DNA from: Sporomusaceae bacterium
GTDB taxonomy: Bacteria > Bacillota > Negativicutes > Sporomusales > UBA7701
Direction of reading: 5' to 3'
Assembly (NCBI GenBank): GCA_031460455.1
Contig: JAVKTQ010000017.1
Span: forward strand, 1 to 64,000
DNA length: 64,000 nucleotides
Made by a program: the position numbers and the translations under genes. Of this stretch, positions 8,983 through 17,326 are shown piece after piece. Each line of letters starts with the position of its first letter. Within the stretch, counting starts at the first letter, position 1. The notes beneath the pieces are model-generated. The model was not told the DNA's origin. It searched no databases and saw only the letters and a list, made by a program, of their open reading frames with translations.

Positions 8983-9531
8983 TCACTTCAGCAGCTTTTC
9001 CGCTTCGGTGATCCCCCCCGCCAACGCCCGCAAATTAATCTCTTCCGTGCCTGTGGGGGCCCGTTTTGCTATCTCTTTTTCGAGGCTGTCTTTACTGACA
9101 ACTCTGCTCAGGGTCGATAATGCTCCCAGAGCCACGACATTAGCGAGCATAGCCTTGCCCGTTCTGTCGCGCGATATTTCGGTTATGGGGATTCTGTGGA
9201 TATTGCGGGTATTCTTGACCGGAGACATATCTTCGACAAAGCTGGAATCGACGATTACCAGTGCGTTATCCTTGACTTTCGGACCGTATTCGTTCAAGGC
9301 GCTTTGCGACATCGCCAGCAAGATGTCTGGTTCTTCAATCTCGGCGTAGTTAATTTCCTCATCGCTTATGACGACTTCCGATCTGCTCGTGCCGCCTCGT
9401 GCCTGAACGCCGTAAGACTGGTTCTGGGTGACATTCATGCTCTCATAGAGAGCGATTGCTTCGCCGAGCAGGACACCGGCCATCAAAAGTCCTTGACCGC
9501 CGTAGCCGCTTAAGACTATCTCTTTTCTCAT
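8983..9531 (-). CDS. korC: 2-oxoacid:ferredoxin oxidoreductase gamma subunit
   Basis: 182 residues, the usual size. It opens with EIVLSGYGGQGLLMAGVLLG, followed by QSYGVQARGGTSRSEVVIS and the DILLAMSQSAL segment, all typical of the gamma domain. The start overlaps the stop of korB (TGA/ATG overlap at 9528-9531). It forms part of the four-subunit enzyme D-A-B-C that oxidatively decarboxylates a 2-oxoacid to an acyl-CoA and reduces ferredoxin. The substrate could be 2-oxoglutarate or another 2-oxoacid; subunit sequences alone do not decide this. Confidence 0.9.
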   Translation of the reverse strand: MRKEIVLSGYGGQGLLMAGVLLGEAIALYESMNVTQNQSYGVQARGGTSRSEVVISDEEINYAEIEEPDILLAMSQSALNEYGPKVKDNALVIVDSSFVEDMSPVKNTRNIHRIPITEISRDRTGKAMLANVVALGALSTLSRVVSKDSLEKEIAKRAPTGTEEINLRALAGGITEAEKLLK

Positions 9532-10364
9532 TTTCCGCTACCGCCCTTTGCTTTTGCCCGTGATTTGTCGATCAATCGTGCGTTGGCTTCGACAAATTCG
9601 GTCCGGTCGTTACGGACCAAAAGCTCGCCGATGATGAATTTGTCCTTGAGCTCTTCGGCGCTGTACTTTCCAGCTTGTTCGACAGGAACCGAGTTTTCCT
9701 TTTGCCACATCAGCAGTTGATAGGGGTCGGCCATTTTGTTGCGTTTCCCGTAGCCTGTCGGGCACTGGGTGATAATTTCCACATAGCTGAAGCCTTTGTG
9801 CTCAAGCGACCGTGTTATCAGCTTTTCGGTCAGGGCTAGGTGATAGACTGTCCCTCTGGCTACATAGGTAGCGCCGGCCGCTTCCATGAGTTTGCAAACA
9901 TCGAAGGGGTATTCGGTATTCTCGTACTGAGCGGTGGAAGCTATAGCGCCGTTGGGTGTCAGGGGCGAAAATTGCCCGCCGGTCATGCCGAAAATCTGGT
10001 TGTTGATGAGAATCACTTTTAGGTCTATGTTTCGCCGCGCGGCGTGGATGAGATGGTTGCCGCCGATCCCGGCTCCGTCGCCGTCGCCGGTGACGACTAT
10101 GACTTTCATGTCAGGCTTGGCCACTTTGTAACCGGTAGCGAAGGCAACAGCCCGGCCATGGGTGGTCTGGAAAGAGTGAAAGTCCATTATGTTATTGACC
10201 CGTGATGAACAGCCAATGCCGGTGATGACGGTCACGAGATCACGGTCGAGTTTCAACTTGTCGATGGAGCGGATCATTGCTCCGACTACTGTGCCGTCGC
10301 CACAGCCCGGGCACCAGATGTGGGGCAGTTTTCCCGGCCGTAAATAATCTTTTACCTGAGCCAA
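9528..10364 (-). CDS. korB: 2-oxoacid:ferredoxin oxidoreductase beta subunit (TPP binding)
   Basis: 278 residues. WCPGCGDGTVVGAM near residue 18 and GIGCSSR near residue 50 match the beta subunit. The VVTGDGDGAGIGGNHLIHA segment binds Mg-thiamine diphosphate, followed by INNQIFGMTGGQFSPLTP. The reading frame opens with a TTG at 10364, preceded by GGTGA and located just after the korA stop. Alpha and beta subunits together hold the active site. Overlap with korC indicates translational coupling. Confidence 0.93.
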   Translation of the reverse strand: MAQVKDYLRPGKLPHIWCPGCGDGTVVGAMIRSIDKLKLDRDLVTVITGIGCSSRVNNIMDFHSFQTTHGRAVAFATGYKVAKPDMKVIVVTGDGDGAGIGGNHLIHAARRNIDLKVILINNQIFGMTGGQFSPLTPNGAIASTAQYENTEYPFDVCKLMEAAGATYVARGTVYHLALTEKLITRSLEHKGFSYVEIITQCPTGYGKRNKMADPYQLLMWQKENSVPVEQAGKYSAEELKDKFIIGELLVRNDRTEFVEANARLIDKSRAKAKGGSGK

Positions 10365-10365
10365 T

Positions 10366-11502
10366 TTATTTCACCGCTTTCACTTTTTCGATAATTTCCT
10401 GTGGCGAAATGGCCATCCCGTCTGCCCGGTTGACGCCGACAGCCTCGCATCCGGCAGCCAAGCGCACCTCGCTGATCAGTTGCCCCATGTTCATTTCGGG
10501 AACGATGACCGTTTTTGCGCCGACACAGAACTGTTTTACCACAGCGGTGGGAAAAGGCCAGATCGTCTGTAGTTGCAAAAGCCCGGCGCGGATATTCTCC
10601 TTGCGAAGGAGCTTGACGGCGTCCTTTGCTGAGCGAGCCACGCTGCCATACGCGACGATCATGAACTCCGCATCTTCAGTCTCGTAAGTGTTATAAAAGG
10701 TAACCCGATCCTGGAATAGATCGACTTTTTTGTCCAACCTGCGAATAAGCTTGTCGGCGATCTCATGCCCGGAGTCAGCCGGGAAACCCCATTCGTTATG
10801 CATGTTGCTGCACATATGATATCTGTATCCGTTGCTCCGGTCGGCGAACTCCGGGACACAATCCTCGCCAGCTGCGAACGGTTTGTACTGTTCGGGCGGG
10901 AGGGTTGTCATTTTCCTGTTAATAAGCGCGATAGAAGCGGGATCGGGAAGTTCAACCCTCTCGCGAATGTGGCCGACGGTAGCGTCGGAGAGCAAGATGA
11001 CAGGTACTCTTACCAATTCTGAGATGTTGACTGCTTCGATGGTCAGGTCAAAAGCTTCTTTGACGTTAGCCGGACAAAGCACGACGACCGGGTGATCGCC
11101 GTGGGTGCCCCACCGGGCTTGCATAACATCGCCCTGGGCGGGATGTGTCGGCATGCCGGAAGCCGGCCCTACTCTCATCACGTTGACAATGACACACGGT
11201 ATTTCCACCATTGAGGCAAAACCGATATTTTCCTGCATAAGGGAAAACCCCGGCCCGCTGGTGGCGGTCATAGATTTGAGGCCGCCCATCGAGGCGCCCA
11301 CGATAGCCGCCATGCTAGCCAGTTCGTCTTCCATCTGCAGATATGACCCGCCAACCTGGGGCATTCTGATGGACATAAGTTCAGCGATTTCGCTGGCTGG
11401 CGTAATGGGATAGCCGGCAAAGAACCGGACCCCGGCGATTATACCCGCTTCGACCACAGCCTCGTTCCCTTGCATGAAGCGAACGCGATTTTCCTTGATC
11501 AT
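10366..11502 (-). CDS. korA: 2-oxoacid:ferredoxin oxidoreductase alpha subunit
   Basis: 378 residues from the ATG at 11502, which overlaps the korD stop as ATGA and has GGAGAGGGA directly upstream. Early motifs are GNEAVVEAGIIAGVRFFAGY followed by PITPASEIAE, then MEDELASMAAIVGASMGG and SGPGFSLMQENIGFASM. These belong to the pyrimidine domain of the alpha subunit. The C-terminal part has AYGSVARSAKDAV and the core domain. It works with the D, B and C subunits encoded alongside. In this cluster the enzyme would deliver reduced ferredoxin and an acyl-CoA from a 2-oxoacid released by the pathway (inference). Confidence 0.93.
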   Translation of the reverse strand: MIKENRVRFMQGNEAVVEAGIIAGVRFFAGYPITPASEIAELMSIRMPQVGGSYLQMEDELASMAAIVGASMGGLKSMTATSGPGFSLMQENIGFASMVEIPCVIVNVMRVGPASGMPTHPAQGDVMQARWGTHGDHPVVVLCPANVKEAFDLTIEAVNISELVRVPVILLSDATVGHIRERVELPDPASIALINRKMTTLPPEQYKPFAAGEDCVPEFADRSNGYRYHMCSNMHNEWGFPADSGHEIADKLIRRLDKKVDLFQDRVTFYNTYETEDAEFMIVAYGSVARSAKDAVKLLRKENIRAGLLQLQTIWPFPTAVVKQFCVGAKTVIVPEMNMGQLISEVRLAAGCEAVGVNRADGMAISPQEIIEKVKAVK

Positions 11503-11702
11503 TCCCTCTCCTCCACGCTCAATGCAAAATCTGGACATCTGTGCTCGCAGGCTTTGCAGCCCATACACTTATCCCCATCTATTACCTTTATCTTGCCGAC
11601 GGGAGTGAGCTCCAGTATCTTGGCAGGACAAAAATGTACACAAATTCCGCAGCCTTTGCAGAGTCGTTCTTCTACTGTTACTCGATGCCTCTTTGCAACC
11701 AC
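11499..11702 (-). CDS. korD: 2-oxoacid:ferredoxin oxidoreductase delta subunit, 2[4Fe-4S] ferredoxin
   Basis: 67 residues with two classical clusters: CKGCGICVHFCP near residue 15 and CMGCKACEHRCP near residue 46. It is the electron-carrying subunit of the D-A-B-C complex. The start is a GTG at 11702 with GGGAG eight bases upstream. An ATG nearer the ribosome site is in another frame. It overlaps korA by four bases. Confidence 0.92.
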   Translation of the reverse strand: MVAKRHRVTVEERLCKGCGICVHFCPAKILELTPVGKIKVIDGDKCMGCKACEHRCPDFALSVEERE

Positions 11703-11724
11703 GTGGTCATCTCCCTCAGATCGA

Positions 11725-12747
11725 TTATTGGTTTATGCATACCGCCTTTTTGGGAATCCGCCCCGTCCGGATGCATTCGCTGCGCAGCGGCCGCCCCACG
11801 ATCTTTTCGACCGTGCGGCCAAACCGCAGTATCTTGTCCACGTCCACCCCTGTTTCTATGCCCATTTCGTCCATCATGACCACCATGTCTTCGGTTGACA
11901 CCAGGCCGACGATGTTGGGATCCTGGTAGTAATACTCGCCTGTACCGGCGACGGGAGATCCGTCGACAAAATTGGCCGGCTGCCCACCTATTCCGCCCAT
12001 AGTGCTTTCGTAATGTGTTATACCTGCCTGCAGCGCAGCCAGGACGTTGGCCAGGCCCCAGCCCCTGGTAACATGGAAATGGGCGATGTGAAGCTTGGGA
12101 TCGGGGATGGCGTCAAGTACTCTGCTGAAGTATTCGTATACTTTGTCCGGCGGGGCGGAACCGTCGTGGTCGGCATGTTCGATATCGTCGGCTCCCAGGT
12201 CGAGGTAGCGTTTGGTAAATTCTATGGCTTTCGCCAGTTCGGTCGGACCCTCTATCGGGCAGCCCCAGATGGTACTGACTGTGCCGTTCACTTTGATACC
12301 CGCGTCATGAGCCTTTTTTATGCATTCCTCGGTCATCTTCCAGTATCCCTTGTGATCAAGGCCGGAGTTTTTTATCATATGGGTTGGTGAAGTTGAAACC
12401 ATCTGCAGGATACGGTCAGGACCATAGCCTCTTTTCTTCAGTTCAATGGCCCTGTCGACCGCTTTTTCCCTAATGGTGACGGCAGTGAGTTCGACTTCGG
12501 GGAGGATAGTCTTTATCCGCCCGCTCGTGCGGATGAGCCGGAAAAGTTCGTCAGCGTCAGCAAACTGAGGCATACCTTTGGGATTGCCTAAGTTTGTCAC
12601 TTCCAGGCGTCGGAAACCTGCCAGGATCAGTTCTTCAACGCAGGCCAGCTTAGCAGCCGTGGAAATAGTTTTTTCCTCATGCTGAAAACCGTCGCGAACG
12701 GTGATTTCTCCGAGGACAACCTTTTTCGGGTATTTTAGTGTGGCCAC
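11725..12747 (-). CDS. HMG-CoA-lyase-like DRE-TIM aldolase lacking the catalytic Cys
   Basis: 340 residues starting at a GTG (12747) with GGGAG upstream. The fold is the pyruvate-carboxyltransferase/HMG-CoA lyase barrel: TVRDGFQHE at strand 1 (metal Asp), LEVTNLGNPKGMPQFAD, and HIAHFHVTRGWGLANVLAAL with the two metal His. True HMG-CoA lyases have a GGCPYA loop with an essential Cys. Here it reads GGIGGQPANFVDG, so the Cys is Gln, and an extra stretch GTGEYYYQDP follows before the usual VSTEDMVVMM. The protein probably cleaves or forms a C-C bond in a related acyl-CoA but not by the standard HMG-CoA lyase mechanism (inference). Confidence 0.75.
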   Translation of the reverse strand: MATLKYPKKVVLGEITVRDGFQHEEKTISTAAKLACVEELILAGFRRLEVTNLGNPKGMPQFADADELFRLIRTSGRIKTILPEVELTAVTIREKAVDRAIELKKRGYGPDRILQMVSTSPTHMIKNSGLDHKGYWKMTEECIKKAHDAGIKVNGTVSTIWGCPIEGPTELAKAIEFTKRYLDLGADDIEHADHDGSAPPDKVYEYFSRVLDAIPDPKLHIAHFHVTRGWGLANVLAALQAGITHYESTMGGIGGQPANFVDGSPVAGTGEYYYQDPNIVGLVSTEDMVVMMDEMGIETGVDVDKILRFGRTVEKIVGRPLRSECIRTGRIPKKAVCINQ

Positions 12748-12762
12748 AGTGTTTCACTCCCC

Positions 12763-13542
12763 TCAACAGCCCTTATAGACGGGTTTGCGTTTTTCCACGA
12801 AGGCTTTAAGTCCTTCTGTGCGATCTTCGGTGTTTAGACAAGTATTGTAACACTCGGCTTCAAGGCTGAACGCTGTGTTGATGTCAAGCGCCGAGCCGAA
12901 GTTAATCGATTTTTTGGCCTGCTGGAGTGCTACCGGGCCATTTTTTGCTATTTCATGCATAATGGCCATCGCCTTTTCGCGGCAGTCGGCGGCGGAGTGA
13001 ACGTGGTTGACAAGCCCTATTTCCAGAGCTTCCTGTGCATTCACGCGCCTACCGGTGAAGATTAGCTCTTTGGCCTTGTTAGGACCGATTATCCTCGGGA
13101 GGTGGACTGTGCCACCGCCGCCGGGTATTATCGCCAGGGCGGTTTCCGGCAGTCCGAAAACGGCTTGCTCGGAAGCGATAATAAAATCGCAGCACATGGC
13201 TAATTCACAACCGCCGCCGAGTGCGAGCCCGTTGACAGCGGCAACCATCGGTTTGGGGAATCGGGCGATTCTTGAAAAGCAGTCTACTAGCAATCTCCTT
13301 ACGTCCTTTATTTCCGGGACGGTCATGGCGTTTCGTTCTTTCAGGTCGGCGCCGGTGCAGAACGCGCGGTTGCCATCCGCCGTCAAGAGTACGGCGGTAA
13401 CGTTCCCGTCTTTTTCCGCTTCTTCGACGGCGGCGCTTAATTCCTTGATCATATTCTTGTTGAGGGCATTCAGTTGGTGCGGACGGTTAAGAATAATGAC
13501 CGTGGCGACGCCGCTGAGTATTTTTATGTGTTCGTATGCCAC
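12763..13542 (-). CDS. Enoyl-CoA hydratase/isomerase (crotonase) family
   Basis: 259 residues from a GTG at 13542. Crotonase-fold signatures are AFCTGADLKERN (first oxyanion-hole region) and AAVNGLALGGGCELAMCCDF followed by FGLPETALAIIPGGGGTVHL, where both Glu positions of hydratases are present (GGGCELAM and PETAL). It adds water to, or isomerises, a 2-enoyl-CoA. It is 15 bp upstream of the HMG-CoA-lyase-like gene, suggesting that hydration makes the substrate for the cleavage step (inference). Confidence 0.9.
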   Translation of the reverse strand: MAYEHIKILSGVATVIILNRPHQLNALNKNMIKELSAAVEEAEKDGNVTAVLLTADGNRAFCTGADLKERNAMTVPEIKDVRRLLVDCFSRIARFPKPMVAAVNGLALGGGCELAMCCDFIIASEQAVFGLPETALAIIPGGGGTVHLPRIIGPNKAKELIFTGRRVNAQEALEIGLVNHVHSAADCREKAMAIMHEIAKNGPVALQQAKKSINFGSALDINTAFSLEAECYNTCLNTEDRTEGLKAFVEKRKPVYKGC

Positions 13543-13586
13543 CGTGTGTTGCCACCTTGCATTTAATTATCCGGATCTTATATACT

Positions 13587-13638
13587 CCCCTGTACGGGGC
13601 CGTCCCGTCGTCGCCGGTGCATCGGCCCCGTGCAGGGG
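13587..13638. other. Long GC-rich hairpin inside the cluster
   Basis: The arms at 13587-13602 and 13623-13638 pair at 15 of 16 positions, with a 20-base loop. It sits in the 117-bp gap between the zinc-ribbon gene and the enoyl-CoA hydratase gene. There is no T-run on the coding (minus) side, so it is more likely an mRNA-processing, stability or partial-attenuation element than a full terminator. Confidence 0.5.
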
Positions 13639-13659
13639 GGGAGGGGGGCGAGTATCTGT

Positions 13660-13833
13660 CTAGCCCTGTTTGTTGTCTAGCTTTGTTTCATTGGTGTTTA
13701 CGTCCAGATAGAATTCTGTTTTGCAGAACGGGCATCTCAGCTTTATAATGTCTTTGCCCTGCTCGAAGAGAATCTTGTCAAGATAATAGTCTCGCTGGCA
13801 TTTCGGACAGGTGATATACTGTACTTTAGCCAT
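13660..13833 (-). CDS. 57-residue zinc-ribbon protein next to UbiD
   Basis: The protein starts MAKVQYITCPKCQRDYYLDK and contains two CxxC pairs, CPKC near residue 9 and CPFC near residue 34, so it should bind one zinc or iron. The ATG at 13833 has a perfect AGGAGG site 9-10 bases upstream and the gene starts 14 bp after the UbiD stop, which makes it a real gene despite its size. Hydroxyarylic acid decarboxylases (BsdBCD, VdcBCD) also encode a small Cys-motif D subunit beside the UbiD-like C subunit. By analogy this could be a decarboxylase partner (inference). The sequence is not obviously that family. Confidence 0.85.
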   Translation of the reverse strand: MAKVQYITCPKCQRDYYLDKILFEQGKDIIKLRCPFCKTEFYLDVNTNETKLDNKQG

Positions 13834-13847
13834 TGGCGCATCCCCTC

Positions 13848-15254
13848 CTACAGTTTCATGAATTCTCGGTCTTTGGGGTCGAGGTAGTTTTTCAGATCGA
13901 GATTTTTGGTCGTCTCACTGGGTATGGATATCCTGGCGGCAAACGATTGGGCGCCGAACGGTTTGGTCGCGTCGATTCCGCCTTTGGAGGTGATGATGCC
14001 GTCTCCCGACGGATCAAGCCTGGTACCCATAATCCCCGGGATTACAATCAGGTCCTTACTCCACTGTGAGCGGGTAGCTACGGCCCAGAGCACTTCCTGA
14101 TCATTGTAGATATCGACGTCCTCGTCTACAACTACAACATGCTTGACGCGGTAGTCGGAACTTAGCGCACAGGCAATAGCCGTTTTGGGCTCGCCGTCAT
14201 TCGATTTTTTCATCTGTACGTAGGCGTGCAGTCTCGCCGAGCCGGAAACGGGCATGTGCACGTTTAAAGTGCCTGGTACGACTTCTTTGATGCGGCTGTA
14301 AAGATAGGCTTCGATCATCGGCGCGTCGAGGAGGAAGTGGTCGGCATGCCCCGGCATAATATCGACGTAATAAGCGTCGTTCTTTCTCGTGATGGCGGTT
14401 ACGTCGGCGATGGGGTTGACGCGCTGCCCGCCATAGTAGCCTGTGTATTCGCCGAAGGGAGCTTCGATGTCAACTACGGAGGTGGACAGCTCGCATTCGA
14501 TGACCAGTTCAGCCTGGGCCGGAACCATGAAATCGGCGCCCCAGGTTTCGGAAGGCGTGACTTCCAGCGGTTCGCCCATAATGCCGCCGATGATCTGCGG
14601 TTCGTCAGTGAGCATTTTTGTTTGTGCTCCCATATAGAATGCGGGATGGTGCCCGATGACGATGACCATTGGCATGGGAATGCCACGGCTTTTGTATTTT
14701 TGAAAGACATAGTTGGTGTGTCGGGCGGCGTTGAAGTTTACGACCAGGCGCTTGGGGCCTTCTACGTAGATGCGGATGATAGCGCAGTTCACGAATCCCG
14801 TTTCGGGATCCTTGACCCAGGCGCTGCCGGCAGTGAGGTATGGGCCGAGGTCCATTTCGTGGTGCGTAATGACCGGCAGTTCGAACATATCGACGTCGTC
14901 GCCGGTCTGGATGTATTCTTTTACCCTCGCTTGTTCTTTGCTTACGACGGTCGGAGCGACCGGTTTTTCTTTGGCGACATAGTCGAGGGCCAGTCTATCG
15001 ATGGACGATCCTAACGCATCGGCGAGTCTTTCTCTATCGCCGCAGAGGTTTATGATTACCGGCAGTTTGGAAATTTCGCCCTTGAGGTTCCTTACTTTTT
15101 CGAAGATCAGTACCGGGTTAAATTTACGCTTTTCAACCTCCTGAAGAATAGCCGGTATTTCGAATTCCGGGCTTACTTCTTTTTTGATCCGCAATACGCT
15201 GCGCGGCTTCTTCTCTTCCAGTTCTTTCATGAAAAGGGTCAAATCTTTGTTCAT
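13848..15254 (-). CDS. UbiD-family prenyl-FMN-dependent decarboxylase
   Basis: 468 residues, full family length. Signatures are LVVNFNAARHTNYV (active-site Arg region), MVIVIGHHPAFYMGA, ELVIECELS, IEAPFGEYTGYYGG (the two active-site Glu) and a C-terminal SKDLIVIPGIMGTRLDPS with KGGIDATKPFG. UbiD proteins reversibly decarboxylate aromatic, heteroaromatic or alpha,beta-unsaturated acids with the cofactor made by UbiX. The ubiX and LpdD-like genes are in the same strand block. The next gene upstream is a TRAP transporter and the next downstream a zinc-ribbon protein. It is the likely first or central enzyme of the pathway (inference); the substrate class is not clear. Confidence 0.93.
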   Translation of the reverse strand: MNKDLTLFMKELEEKKPRSVLRIKKEVSPEFEIPAILQEVEKRKFNPVLIFEKVRNLKGEISKLPVIINLCGDRERLADALGSSIDRLALDYVAKEKPVAPTVVSKEQARVKEYIQTGDDVDMFELPVITHHEMDLGPYLTAGSAWVKDPETGFVNCAIIRIYVEGPKRLVVNFNAARHTNYVFQKYKSRGIPMPMVIVIGHHPAFYMGAQTKMLTDEPQIIGGIMGEPLEVTPSETWGADFMVPAQAELVIECELSTSVVDIEAPFGEYTGYYGGQRVNPIADVTAITRKNDAYYVDIMPGHADHFLLDAPMIEAYLYSRIKEVVPGTLNVHMPVSGSARLHAYVQMKKSNDGEPKTAIACALSSDYRVKHVVVVDEDVDIYNDQEVLWAVATRSQWSKDLIVIPGIMGTRLDPSGDGIITSKGGIDATKPFGAQSFAARISIPSETTKNLDLKNYLDPKDREFMKL

Positions 15255-15278
15255 ACTTGTCCCATACCCTCTTTCCTT

Positions 15279-17195
15279 TTATGATTGATCGGCAGTCGCT
15301 GTCGTTTCGGCGGAGGGAACTGTTTTTTTGGCGAATTTCTTGTTAAGGAAGTAAGCTACAACAATCAGTAGCACGCCGGCGATATCGGTGACCGTGCCCG
15401 GTTTAATGAGCCCCAATCCCCCCAGGAGGAACAAGCCCCTTATCCATGTCGGCACCTGACCCTGATACCAGCCGTGCACGGCGATGGACATGGCAATACA
15501 ACCGAATATAGAGGTTACTATGCTCTGGGCAATTTCCGGCCAAGTGCCGATTAATAGCAGTTGGGGACCATAGACGAACATGAAGGGCACCACCAGAGCG
15601 ACTATCCCCAGACGAATGGCGGTAAAACCTACCTTGTCGGGGCTGCACTGTGCTATGCCCGCGGCGGCATAGGCTGCCAAGGCCACCGGAGGAGTGATCA
15701 TGGATACTACGGCGTAGTAGAAGACGAACATGTGGGCGGCAAGGGGATGAACGCCCATCTTCACAAGGGCCGGCGCTACAAGGCTGGCCACGATGAGGTA
15801 GGCTGCGGTTGTCGGCACCCCCATGCCCAGGATAAAGCAGACTAAGGCGGTCAGCAGTAAGAGGAATAAAAGACTCCCGGCGGCCAGGGTTATCATCAGC
15901 ATGGAGAGTTTTAACCCTAAACCGGTCAAGGTTATTACGCCGATAATCACACCCGCCATGGCACAGGCTGCCGCGACTTCGATAACTCCTCGCCCGCCGC
16001 TCTCCATGCACTTGAGGAAATCGTTGAAGCTAAACTTGTACTTCGGATGTACGGCAGCGATGGCAACTACGGCGACGATGGCCCAGAAGGCGGCCAGGGA
16101 CGGCGTGCTGCCGCTTTCGCCGAGGAGATAGATCAGTACAACAAGCGGAACCAGGAATGGCCAGCCGTCTTTCATTTTTTCCTTAAAAGATGGCAGGTTT
16201 TCTTTCGATAAGCCGACCATTTTATACTTGGCGGCTTCCAGGTCTACCATCACGTAGACGGTAAAGTAATATAGCAGCGCGGGAACAAGGGCGGCAAGCG
16301 CTATCTTTGTGTAAGGTATGCCGATGAATTCGGTCATCAGGAAGGCGGCGGCTCCCATGACCGGCGGCATGATTTGGCCCCCGGTTGAGGAGACGGCCTC
16401 GACGGCGCCGGCAAAATGCGGTTGATAGCCCGTCCTTTTCATCAGCGGAATGGTGAGGGTGCCTGTCCCGACAACGTTGGCGACCGCGCTGCCGGAAAAA
16501 GTGCCGAACAATGTACTCGACACGATGGCCACTTTGGCCGGCCCGCCGCGATATCGGCCAAACAGGGAAAAAGCTATGTCCATGAAGAAGTCGCCAGCAC
16601 CGCTTTTTCTCAGAAAGGCGGCGAAGATGACAAAGACGGCGACGAAGGTGGCCGATACCCCCAGCGGCTGACCGAGAACGCCTTCCATGGTGAACCACAT
16701 CTGGTAGGCGATTCGCGGCAGCCCAAATCCCCGGTGGGCGATGATGGAAGGCATGTACGGCCCCAAAAATGCGTAGGCTAGGAAAACCGCGGCGATAGAA
16801 GGCATGATCCAACCCATTACTCTGCGGGTGGCTTCAAAAACCAGGATAAGTCCCAGTGTGCCCACTGCGGTGTCCGTGGTGTCGATGGTCAACGCCCGCA
16901 ATGCGAACTGATCGGCTTTCATGAAAATGTACACGCCCACATACAGGGATGCCGCAATACATACGATGTCGATGATGCGCCAAGGGCTTACCGGCTTGTT
17001 CCCAAGGGGTTTGAGAATAAAGACCATCAACAGGACCAGGACAAGGTGCACCGTTCTTTGCTGCGAGGCCCCAAAAGCGCCGAAATAGGCGGTATATAGC
17101 TGAAACAGCGCGAGAAGAATGGCAATTCCGGCGGCGATTTTTTCGTGAAGATATTTATTAGCCTGAAAGTCTTCGTTTTCTATTTGCGTTGCCAA
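15279..17195 (-). CDS. TRAP transporter, fused 4TM/12TM permease (second system)
   Basis: 638 residues from a TTG at 17195, which has GAGGAGG 7-8 bases upstream; the longer open frame upstream lacks a ribosome site. The large domain repeats the TAXI-permease motifs: STLFGTFSGSAVANVVGTGT, AVEAVSSTGGQIMPPVMGAA and ITPPVALAAYAAAGIAQ. It is clearly a paralogue of the permease at 4142-6013 but diverged. It lies directly upstream of ubiD and downstream of its binding-protein gene, with no DUF1850 gene between them. It probably imports the decarboxylase substrate (inference). Confidence 0.92.
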   Translation of the reverse strand: MATQIENEDFQANKYLHEKIAAGIAILLALFQLYTAYFGAFGASQQRTVHLVLVLLMVFILKPLGNKPVSPWRIIDIVCIAASLYVGVYIFMKADQFALRALTIDTTDTAVGTLGLILVFEATRRVMGWIMPSIAAVFLAYAFLGPYMPSIIAHRGFGLPRIAYQMWFTMEGVLGQPLGVSATFVAVFVIFAAFLRKSGAGDFFMDIAFSLFGRYRGGPAKVAIVSSTLFGTFSGSAVANVVGTGTLTIPLMKRTGYQPHFAGAVEAVSSTGGQIMPPVMGAAAFLMTEFIGIPYTKIALAALVPALLYYFTVYVMVDLEAAKYKMVGLSKENLPSFKEKMKDGWPFLVPLVVLIYLLGESGSTPSLAAFWAIVAVVAIAAVHPKYKFSFNDFLKCMESGGRGVIEVAAACAMAGVIIGVITLTGLGLKLSMLMITLAAGSLLFLLLLTALVCFILGMGVPTTAAYLIVASLVAPALVKMGVHPLAAHMFVFYYAVVSMITPPVALAAYAAAGIAQCSPDKVGFTAIRLGIVALVVPFMFVYGPQLLLIGTWPEIAQSIVTSIFGCIAMSIAVHGWYQGQVPTWIRGLFLLGGLGLIKPGTVTDIAGVLLIVVAYFLNKKFAKKTVPSAETTATADQS

Positions 17196-17250
17196 TTTCC
17201 GACCTCCTCGTTGTCGCCTTTGCAACAACATATGGATAGGTGTTTAAACA

Positions 17251-17308
17251 AATAAGGCGCCTTTGTTCAGAATTCAGCATATTCACTGCTCTGTAAAGGC
17301 GCCTTATT
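17251..17308. repeat. Inverted repeat of a palindrome between binding protein and permease genes
   Basis: The 14-base arm AATAAGGCGCCTTT at 17251-17264 is repeated exactly as its complement at 17295-17308, with 30 bases between. Each arm itself contains the palindrome AAGGCGCCTT. It sits 18 bp past the stop of the TAXI binding-protein gene and before the permease. In mRNA it would form a strong stem, a common way to keep binding protein above permease. As DNA, two palindromes could also be a dimer-binding site. Confidence 0.6.
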
Positions 17309-17326
17309 CGCGATGCAATCCGAGCT

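Noticed and set aside
11725-12747. Calling this gene a true hydroxymethylglutaryl-CoA lyase
   Set aside because: The catalytic Cys loop is missing, so only the fold can be claimed.
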